Source: Strongylocentrotus droebachiensis
Lineage: Eukaryota; Echinodermata; Echinoidea; Camarodonta; Strongylocentrotidae
NCBI GenBank assembly: GCA_035222895.1
Contig: JAVYIG010000164.1
Span: forward strand, 186,001 to 250,000
Length of the DNA stretch: 64,000 nucleotides
Direction of reading: 5' to 3'
Under the pieces are notes generated by a model that did not search any database, was not told where the DNA came from, and saw only the letters and a program-made list of their open reading frames with translations. The position numbers were made by a program, and so were the translations under genes. Shown here one piece after another: positions 56,543 to 64,000 of the stretch (positions within the stretch are counted from its first letter, which is position 1; every line of letters starts with the position of its first letter).

Positions 56543-57722
56543 GTCTTTATCTTTCCCTTGCAAGTTTCGGAGAGCAACGGCGATAAATACTACTTTCGGC
56601 TAGATCTAAGTGCTGCTAATATTGCTGGTATAAACGAAGTACTGTTGTTCAGGTACAGAGTCAAATAATGTTTAAGATATCGGGAGGATCTGTGTCTGTA
56701 ACGTGCACAAGTTTCAATCGGTGTCGATGTCACCCAGCACGTACAGGTGAGGACGTCCGGCCGCGCCGGGAGGAAGCGCCTAGTTTAATTGTCAGGAGGA
56801 TAATTTTAGTGGAGGCAATTTTCATCGAGAGGGGGAGGAGGAGGAAGAAGTAGAATAAGAAAATAAAAAAATAATAAGCATATAGCGGCAAAGACAAGCT
56901 CTGTTGTCGGGGAACCTGATATAACAAGATAATTTGGCTTTTCCAAATTCTTTCCATTTCATTGTTTTTAATCCTAGATAATTATAACGAGATACCTGGT
57001 ATAATGAGGTAATGTCAATGTTTCGAAGGCGCTCGTTATAATGAGGTTTCCCTGTACTGCCAAACTAAACACCCGTGTGGATGTCCAAACTATAGGTCTA
57101 GAGATTGGTTTGAATATGTAAGGGAAGCTATCTATAACATGGCAGATAAAGATTTTAAACTTGTATTTTATGGCCCGGTCACACATAGACGACGCACGGC
57201 CGGCGCATTGAAAATTGGTAAAAGTCTTGAGCACGACTTTAGTCAGGATTTGGGAGAAGCTAGCGAGCTGACACCGAATTGCATAACGTGGTGCCAGAAC
57301 GAAATAACCGATATAACAAGGTTATTTTCAATGGTCCTAATGTGCTCGGAATAATGAGGTTCCACTGTATAGCAAGGTCCGCAGGTACCAAACTACTGTA
57401 TATCAAACGTTTATATTTCTTTTATAATAAAGCCCATCCCCTTAAAGTACGGCAACCTAACTCTGGACCTTAGCCAAAAACTCTGTTGCTAGAAGCTTCT
57501 GTACAGATGGCGGATTTCCCGCCCTTCCTGTAGATAGTTTACCCAACCTGTTCATATTGTACACTGACATATTATGTGTACATCATACTGGTTTTCCCCA
57601 TTTTTTATAAAAAGTCTATTTTGAAACCCACACTAACCTCTGATTTGATTGAATTGATTTAGGCCTATCTGAGATTGGAGTATATATATTTGTTTTTATA
57701 AACTTTTTTAAGATTAACTTTG
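56543..57722. other. Flank of member 3 and start of block U5
   Basis: The conserved upstream segment (AACGAAGTACTGTTGTTCAGG) lies at about 56632, and the empty target of the 2.5-kb element at about 56738-56760. Pogo-like ends lie at 56979-57056 and 57288-57371. From about 57370 the block-U5 sequence is homologous to 39250 and 51020. Confidence 0.65.
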
Positions 57723-57726
57723 TTAA

Positions 57727-58114
57727 AGATAAACTTGAGTTCTGGTAAAAAAGAAAAGAAAATTAATTCTCACAGAATATAACGAAACTTACACTGAATG
57801 TTCAATATTACAAATAAATGTCATGTGCCAAACAATTTCGGAAGAAAATGTACACTGGCTGAGTAATAAGCATAGAAAGATAAGGAAATCACGGTAGTAC
57901 TAGCCCCGACATCATTTATGTTGTCCCACATACATCTTTCCGTGTACAGTGATTGTTACTTTATCAAGACTGGGCCAAATTTATGATGATTTTGATGACT
58001 GCAGAACCTTGCAGTACACACCAATACTTACATGCTATTTGATCAACTTTTTCTGATCCATTCCACACCTTATCTTTCACAATGCAACCGCATTACCAGA
58101 ACTCACATTTATCT
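57727..58114. mobile_element. TTAA element family 1, copy D (388 bp, reversed)
   Basis: TTAA at 57723-57726 and 58115-58118. The ends are AGATAAACTTGAGTTCTGG and, read inward, AGATAAATGTGAGTTCTGG. Reverse orientation relative to copy C. It lies within block U5 where U2 and U4 have no insert. Confidence 0.85.
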
Positions 58115-58554
58115 TTAATAACGAATTGTACAGATAAAAAGATAATTACTGCTTTCATTGTATTTGTTAAAAATAAAGAGAATTAAGAATGCATCAAATT
58201 GTTTGAATGTTGTCTATATTTATTTATTTTGTCGTATAAATTCTTTTAAAAAAGGCTCGTTATTACGGCAAATATATGAACTTTTCATCCAAAAGCTGAA
58301 TTTCAATTTCAAGAAACAAACGACATATTGTTCAAGATTATGTAAAAACTGAGGTAAAAAACTGAGCTGCACTGTGCTTCATGGACTCGTGGATATAGGC
58401 TTCTGGTAGTACAAATATCAACACATGTAAATAATTTCAAGAAACAAACTACATATTAGTTTGAACATATTTGTGGCTTACACCCAGTAAATAAGATTGA
58501 TTGATCGATCTGTAATTGAAAAAATAAGTCAGAAAAAATCTTGAAATCAGCGGG

Positions 58555-58770
58555 ATTTGAACCTGCCATCTACTTGACGCTCAAAAACTGTTTGACCAAC
58601 AATTACGGTCGCATCCTACCGGGTACCCATTTAACGCCTGGGTGGAGAGTAGCAAGTGCAGGTTAATATCTTGCCAAAGGATATTAGTGCCGTGTCGGGA
58701 TTCGAACCCTCGACCTTCGCATCTCCAGTCAAGCGCCTTAAACCACTCGACCACGCCACTCATGTTATAA
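58555..58770 (-). mobile_element. tRNA-derived SINE
   Basis: The minus-strand head GGCGTGGTCGAGTGGTTTAA (box A), then GGTTCGAATCCCGAC (box B), is followed by the core CCTTTGGCAAGATATTAACC and AAATGGGTACC. The same core occurs in the SINE at 4890-5175. Acceptor-stem pairing is imperfect and SINE core follows, so it is not a working tRNA. Confidence 0.75.
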
Positions 58771-59288
58771 ATACACATTGTACTTCATTGAATTCTAAAA
58801 AACCATTACATAGAACGCATTCTGATTAAAAAATATACGTTCATTTCTGAAACATGTATCCATGGCGGCTAATGTTAATAACTAATAAACATTATACATT
58901 TTTTTCCCCCTCATCCTCAAAATGTTAAACAGCACTTTAAAGGAAGTGATGAGTTCCTGTGAAAAGAAAACTCTCTAGACATGCTTAAAGGTAGTAACCT
59001 CTCTTCACAGGGGGTCTTGAACGGAACTTCCTAAGAGCTAAAGGAACAACTCTTCAAGGCAGCTTTAATCAAATTCGATTTGCATGTATGATAGTGTGGA
59101 ATCTAATTACTAAGGTAATCAACATTTTTATTCTCTTTTGGTTAAAGAACACCTTTCCATAAGCACTCAGTGAAAATTAAAAAAATCCTTCGTATTCCTA
59201 AATGCGTATACATCACATGAATCATTAACAAAAAGTTTTATTGAAACTAAAGGACAACTTCAGTCCCTTACAAACTCGTTCTAGCCTA
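58771..59288. other. Block U5 flank
   Basis: Diverged copy of 40010-40840 and 51830-52655. No gene. Confidence 0.6.
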
Positions 59289-59292
59289 TTTA

Positions 59293-59574
59293 AAGGGAGT
59301 GTGTCAGGACGAGACTATGTGTCTTTCCCGTGGTCCTACCCGGGGCTAATCGGGTATAATACGACTACGGACGACGCGACCGCAGCATTCACGTGCGTGC
59401 AACATATGCGAAACCGAAGCGTGAGGAGAACTTCGGTCTGTTTCGCCAACGCTAGCGCGCACTGACCCAGTTTAGCGCGCGCTGACCCAGTTAATCAAGT
59501 CCATTCGTTTACGTGCTGTTGTCCTAAAGAAAACGTAGACGGCGTTTACCAGTAGTTGCCATGATACACACCCT
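59293..59574. mobile_element. TTAA element family 5 (282 bp), with paralogous empty site
   Basis: TTAA at 59289-59292 and 59575-59578. The ends read inward AGGGAGTGTGTCA and AGGGTGTGTATCA. The homologous block at 52651-52666 reads CTATTTAATAGAGC with a single TTAA. The interior is unusually GC-rich, with GCGCGC segments. Confidence 0.9.
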
Positions 59575-59819
59575 TTAATAGAGCAAAAGTGAAGTTGTGA
59601 GGCGATGACATCAACTCACTAATCTGCATGTAACCCGTGCGATACATATGGATCATTTCTGAAATTGTGCATAACCTTCATAATTCCATAACTTTTTTAA
59701 TCTATGTCCATTTTTACAAATTTTCAGTGTTTTGGGGGTATAATTTTCTTCTTTTTATTCGGATTTAACTTTAAAATCACCTGGATCTGTCCTTTAAAAT
59801 CATCTAAATAATAGTAAAG

Positions 59820-60123
59820 TTATCACGTAATTCGTTGTGATTCCGTTCAGATTCCGCTGGATATCGCAACCCTTATTTCCTTGACGTTTCCATGCCGTGC
59901 AATTCCGTCTCTAGTCGTTTTGTGGTCGTCACAATTTCGTTGGTAGTTGTCGTTGTCATTGATTTTTCACGTTTGGTAACGTCCGTGACCCGCACACACA
60001 CAGGCTTTGATGTCGGCCGCTTTATCGCTTTACCGCCAAAATGTTGTGATTTTCACTTCCGTCGTCTTTGTCGCTACTATGTGAGCCGGCCTTTATATAG
60101 CGAAGAGGGCCAGATATATGTCT
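59820..60123. other. Unrelated sequence replacing the 3' part of family member 4
   Basis: From about 59820 the sequence departs from the duplicated blocks (CGTAATTCGTTGTGATTCCG and ATTTCCTTGACG motifs) and runs directly into the truncated gene at 60124. Its nature is unknown; an insertion or a deletion junction would fit. Confidence 0.5.
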
Positions 60124-60627
60124 TTATACGATAGGCCTCGGCACCTTTATCTTGTAACGGTGGTTTACAGCTTGACCTGTTGCTCTTGTCCCCCCTCTGG
60201 ATTGGTCGTCTGTTTTGAAATACATAGAACCACTCTTACTCTCATACTTTGTTTTTAGTGCCAGATTTCTCCCAATTTTTCTCATGAGCCGTTCATCAGT
60301 CCACGGTCCGCAATACATGATAAGCACTGCCGTGGTATTATCAGAACTTCTTGGATTGTTCATAGCTGTTGAGACTTTCATTCCCCTCACAACCCTCAGC
60401 TCACCGGTATCAAACAAATCTTTTGCCAACTTCCATTTGTCATCAATCTCCGACACTGGGAAAAACAACATCCACTTTCCGCTCCCTGAGTATGCATCAT
60501 ATTCAACACAACCAACTGGTAAATCTCTTGGATAATGATGCTGAAACGGACGTTTTGTGTCTTGTGATGGTGGGGAATCACAGATCGGTAATCCAATGTC
60601 CTCTCCATCAGCACCATTAGATGCCAT
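60124..60627 (-). CDS. BLES03/DUF1917-like single-domain gene copy (family member 4, truncated)
   Basis: ATG at 60627 (MASNGADGEDIGLPI). The predicted protein is 167 aa with one domain: SGKWMLFFPVSEIDDKW, VRGMKVSTAMNNPRSSDN, MYCGPWTDERLMRKIGRN and GGTRATGQAVNH. It ends KVPRPIV and TAA, exactly where members 1-3 continue past VPRPI into the next domain. The stop comes from unrelated flanking sequence, so this is a truncated copy that could still make a single-domain protein. The conserved upstream ACGACGTCCTTCCGTACAGG segment is present. Confidence 0.7.
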   Translation of the reverse strand: MASNGADGEDIGLPICDSPPSQDTKRPFQHHYPRDLPVGCVEYDAYSGSGKWMLFFPVSEIDDKWKLAKDLFDTGELRVVRGMKVSTAMNNPRSSDNTTAVLIMYCGPWTDERLMRKIGRNLALKTKYESKSGSMYFKTDDQSRGGTRATGQAVNHRYKIKVPRPIV

Positions 60628-60819
60628 GTCTTTATCCTTTCCCTGCAAGTTCCGGAGATCAAAACCGTTAAATTCTGGCTGCGGCTAGATCTAGGGCAGC
60701 TAATAATGCTGGTATAAACGACGTCCTTCCGTACAGGTAGAGAGTTTACTTTTGAAACGACACGCGTGACGTGTACATATTTCAATCTGTGCAATGTCAC
60801 GCGCGGATCCAGGGGGGGG

Positions 60820-61130
60820 GGGCCGAGCGGGCCTTGGCCCCCCCCCCCGCAAAAAAAAAAAAAAAAAGAGAGAGAAGAAGGAAAAGAAGGGAGAAAGGGA
60901 AAAAGGAGAAAAAGGGAAAGAAAGAAGAGGAAGAAGAAAAGTAAAGGGAGAAGAAGGAGATCGGGGGGGGGGGGGGCCGAAAGGACCTTGCCTCCCAGGC
61001 TGTTAACCCCCCCCCCCCCCAATCAAAAAAAAATAGGAGAGAAGGAAGAAAAGGGAAAGAAAAAAAAGGAAAAGAGGAGATACTGGCGTACTGATAGAGG
61101 GGGGGGGGGGGGGGGCTTGGGGGAAATCAA
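60820..61130. repeat. G/C-run and AAGAAG low-complexity block
   Basis: Runs of 9-16 G or C at 60818-60848, 60964-60976, 61007-61020 and 61099-61115 are separated by A/G-rich sequence. Open frames rich in Lys, Glu and Gly here are artefacts. Confidence 0.85.
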
Positions 61131-61354
61131 ATTCAAGCGTGGTTTATTTCTGATTCCACAACGGTGTATTACAAATAATGCTGAAATGATATAATTTCCG
61201 AAATTTTTCCTCACTTTTTAGTAAATTATACGTTTGTATGTGTTTGTTGGAAAATTAAAAAATCCTAAATTTACAACCAGGCAAAAAATATGATTCTTGA
61301 GATTCCTACATGTCAGGGCCCAAGGTACGGCGGGGATCGAGAGCCTCGAGGCAT

Positions 61355-61660
61355 CAAAATATGCTCATCTGACCGTGATTAAATGCCTAAAACCCCTAAG
61401 CTTCCGGGGGCTTTGCCCCCTGGATTCCATCTAGGGCCCTACGGCGGACCCTTAGATGATCATCTGACGGTAATTTAATGCCTAAAACCCCTGATTTTTT
61501 GGGGCTCCGCCCCCTGGACCCCACGCCAAATAGTGACTTGCCAGTGTCACAAAATAATAATAATACAAAAAAATATGCTCATATGACCTTAATTAAACGC
61601 CTAAAACCCCTGAGCTTCCGGGTCCGGCTCCGCCGCCTCGACCCCACCTCTTTGAAATTC
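61355..61660. repeat. Three-copy ~100-bp repeat
   Basis: Copies share ATCTGACCGT-ATTAAATGCC, TAAAACCCCTGA and a stem-loop of the GGGGGCTTTGCCCCC type, starting near 61362, 61453 and 61575. Confidence 0.75.
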
Positions 61661-61730
61661 AGACAAGGATTAAGCGTATAGAGAACGGTACAACGCATTG
61701 TTTTCTTTCTCTAATAATAAAACGTCAAAG

Positions 61731-63197
61731 CCTCGCGCAGGAGGGGAGGAGGGGGGGGGGGGGGGGGACTGAATTGAGACGAGCATTCAGAGGCGAGAAC
61801 GGTAATACGAATCTGTAATTATTTAATGAAACGTAAAAGCTTATGCGCTTCGCGCGGGATGGAGGGGGAACTAAATTCCGATGAGGATTATTTTCGAGAA
61901 CGGTACAATGAATCGTCTTCTTCTCTAATGATTAAATGAAGATTAAAAGCTTCCGCGCTTTGCGCGGGAGGGGGGAACCTGAAATCAGACGAGGATAAAG
62001 GGTCGAGAACGGTACAACGAATCGTCTTCTTTCTTTAATAGTTTAATAAAACGTCAAAGCTTCCGCGCTTCGCGCAGGAGGGGAGGGGGGGACTGAATTT
62101 AGACAAGGATTAGGAGTCGAGAACAGTACAACGAATCGTCTTCTTTATCTAATGATTTAATTAAACGTAAAAGTTGCAGCGCTTCGCGCGGGAGGGGGGG
62201 GGGGGAACTGAATTCAGACGAGGATTAAGATTCGAGAACGGTACAACGAATCGTCTTCTTTCTTTAATAGTTAAATAAATCGTCAAAGCTTCCGCGCTTC
62301 GCGCAGGAGGGGGAGGGGAGGAACTGAATTTAGACAAGGATTAAGAGTCGAGAACTGTACAACGAAATGTTTTCTTTCTCTAATGATTTAATGAAACGTA
62401 AAAGCTTCCGCGCTTCGCACGGGAGGGGGGGGGGGGAATTGAAATCAGACGAGGATAAAGGGTCGAGAACGGTACAACGAATCGTCTGCTTCCTTTAATA
62501 GTTTAATAAAACGTCAAGGCTTCCGCGCTTCGCGCAGGAGGGGGAGGGGGGGGGACTGAATTTAGACAAGGATTAAGAGTCGAGAACTGTACAACGAATC
62601 GTCTTCTTTCTTGAAATGTAAAAGCTTCCGCGCTTCGCGCGGGAGGGGGGGGGGGGGAAATTGAAATCAGACGAGGATAAAGGGTCGAGAACGGTACAAC
62701 GAATCGTCTTCTTTCTTTAATAGTTTAATAAAACGTCAAAGCTTCCGCGCTTCGCGCAGGAGGGGAGGGGGGCTGAATTTAGACAAGGATTAGGAGTCGA
62801 GAACAGTACAACGAATCGTCTTCTTTATCTAATGATTTAATGAAACGTAAAAGCTTCAGCGCTTCGCGCGGGAGGGGGGGGGGGGAACTGAATTCAGACG
62901 AGGATTAAGATTCGAGAACGGTACAACGAATCGTCTTCTTTCTTTAATTGTTAAATAAATCGTCAAAGCTTCCGCGCTTCGCGCAGGAGGGGGAGGGGAG
63001 GAACTGAATTTAGACAAGGATTAAGAGTCGAGAACTGTACAACGAATCGTTTTCTTTCTCTAATGATTTAATGAAACGTAAAAGCTTCCGCGCTTCGCAC
63101 GGGATGGGAGGGGGAACTGAAATCAGAAGAGGATAAAGGGTCGAGAACGGTACAACGAATCGTCTTCTTTCTCTAATAATATAATGAAACGTCAAAG
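61731..63197. repeat. Satellite of 13 units, ~105-117 bp each, with higher-order structure
   Basis: Unit starts at 61731, 61840, 61950, 62060, 62174, 62289, 62405, 62520, 62625, 62742, 62854, 62969 and 63085. Each has CTTCCGCGCTTCGCGC, a G-rich run, GAATTTAGACAAGG or AAATCAGACGAGG, TCGAGAAC-GTACAACGAATCG and AACGT-AAAG. Two unit types alternate: A with GTCAAAG/GCGCAGGAGG, and B with GTAAAAG/GCGCGGGAGG. The first two units are more diverged. Confidence 0.95.
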
Positions 63198-63326
63198 CCT
63201 GGAAGGGGGAAACTCGCCCCCCCCCCCCGCATTACGTCACTGTTGGTCACCATAACGTACCAATATTTTTGGCTCGCATAATTTCAAATTTGGGCCCCCC
63301 CTAACAAATCCTGGATCCGCGCCTGG

Positions 63327-64000
63327 ACACTGGTGCAGCTAACTCGAGTAATGAGCTTACATAACTGGTGTATTTTATAATTAGGTCTAACATTGGTAAG
63401 GTATATTTCTTGAGTATCATTAACGTGTACAATTCTCTAATCGCACGTCTCAAAATGCTTCAAGGAGAGTCGGATCTTTAAAAAGCTTAAAATGCTTTGC
63501 TTTATCGCCTAATACAGCTAGGGGAAATATATATGTAGTTATGTACCAATTATTTACAATACAGTATCTCTTTTTACATGTTAACGTTAAAACTTATCTA
63601 GATACACTGTACATGATAAAGATACAATTTTTTTTAAATATATATTGGTTATTGTACCTGCTATTACTTTTCAGAGCCTATTGATAAAGGTATTCTAAAA
63701 GTGCATGGAGCTTTGTAGGCATGCAGATAAATCTGGACGATATGCGATTGCTTCCAAACCATGAACAGGATAGTCTTGCAACTTTCCACCAGGAAAAGCA
63801 ATATGATAATTAACTTCTACTAATAATAAGTCAACTAATATTAAGTGGTTAAGTTCATTGCATTTGATTGGTTGCGAGCAAAATAAAATGCATTTATATT
63901 ATTTCAAATCAGAACAATTACCCCTGGAAATTTATCCCCCCGAAAACTACCCCCAAGGACAACCACCCCTAACAAAAATTACTCCCCGGAAAATTATCCC
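63327..64000. other. Right edge, no gene seen
   Basis: AT-rich. The last ~85 bases have loosely repeated C-rich motifs (CCCCTGGAAATTTATCC, CCCCGGAAAATTATCC) that may be the start of another repeat cut by the window edge. Confidence 0.5.

Larger units (their letters stand above)
60797..63325. mobile_element. GCGCGGATCCAGG-bounded composite element (tentative)
   Basis: GCGCGGATCCAGGGG at about 60801 on the left and CCTGGATCCGCGCCTG at 63310-63325 on the right are inverted, and resemble the termini of the element at 33957-34391. Between them lie G-run/C-run segments, purine-rich A/G sequence, a three-copy repeat and the 13-unit satellite. No target duplication is clear, so it may be a composite. 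Confidence 0.45.

Noticed and set aside
54473-56563. Start of member 3 at 56563 (TTG)
   Set aside because: A non-ATG start is unlikely in an animal gene; the ATG at 56542 lies 21 bases in and is conserved in members 1 and 4.
58680-58760. Possible tRNA gene on the minus strand
   Set aside because: Box A and box B are good, but acceptor pairing is imperfect and a SINE core follows directly; better explained as a SINE head.
60766-61194. 142-aa Lys/Glu/Gly-rich open frame and its antisense
   Set aside because: Low-complexity AAGAAG and G-run sequence with no codon structure.
61731-63197. CRISPR-like array
   Set aside because: There are no unique spacers: whole units repeat with gradual divergence, and the sequence is eukaryotic, so it is a satellite.

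Overview
This window is eukaryotic. It has spliced genes with GT-AG introns, AT-rich introns, many microsatellites and a very dense load of short DNA transposons. The gene content and the repeat style (TTAA-flanked miniature elements, GGGCCC-ended elements, tRNA-derived SINEs, long G or C runs) suggest a marine invertebrate deuterostome such as an echinoderm. That placement is inference; no species marker is present. All family calls come from reading translations by eye, without a database search.

Layout. (1) About 1-10.25 kb, plus strand: the last four coding exons of the chaperonin gene CCT2 (TCP-1 beta), ending [11 protein letters not shown], followed by a long 3' region. The intron upstream of the first visible exon holds three partial copies of the 5' half of that exon, and a copy of its 3' half lies downstream. 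All break at or near the same exon position. (2) About 10.56-13.76 kb: intergenic, with a LINE reverse-transcriptase fragment and a TTAA element. (3) 13,765-30,643, minus strand: a complete vertebrate-type (type II) cryptochrome in 12 coding exons, predicted 757 aa. It has a standard photolyase-homology region of about 512 residues and a long tail made of a GAGVS repeat and a Gln/His-rich stretch. Its introns contain partial exon duplications, an inverted pair of mobile elements flanking one exon, a ~150-bp tandem repeat next to a splice acceptor, and purine-rich tracts. (4) About 30.7-38.9 kb: intergenic, mostly mobile elements, including one carrying a decayed C2H2 zinc-finger fragment. (5) About 39-60.7 kb: a segmentally duplicated block holding four minus-strand, apparently intronless members of one gene family. 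The domain resembles the BLES03/C11orf68 (UPF0696, DUF1917, eIF4E-like fold) family. The copies have two domains with an in-frame stop, two domains, four domains and one domain. Comparing the blocks exposes several mobile-element insertions with matching empty sites. (6) About 60.8-63.3 kb: a G/C-run-rich composite with a 13-unit ~113-bp satellite showing higher-order structure, then an unannotated edge.

CCT2 (cytosolic protein folding) and cryptochrome (light sensing or circadian repression) are unrelated neighbours, convergently arranged with about 3.5 kb between their stop codons. The most notable signals are: partial-exon tandem duplications in both genes; the expanding and decaying BLES03-like tandem family; a 2.5-kb inverted-repeat element with a 6-bp target duplication and an internal 42-bp palindromic repeat; a TTAA element family marked by G-run/C-run hairpins; and an inverted element pair around cryptochrome exon 7.
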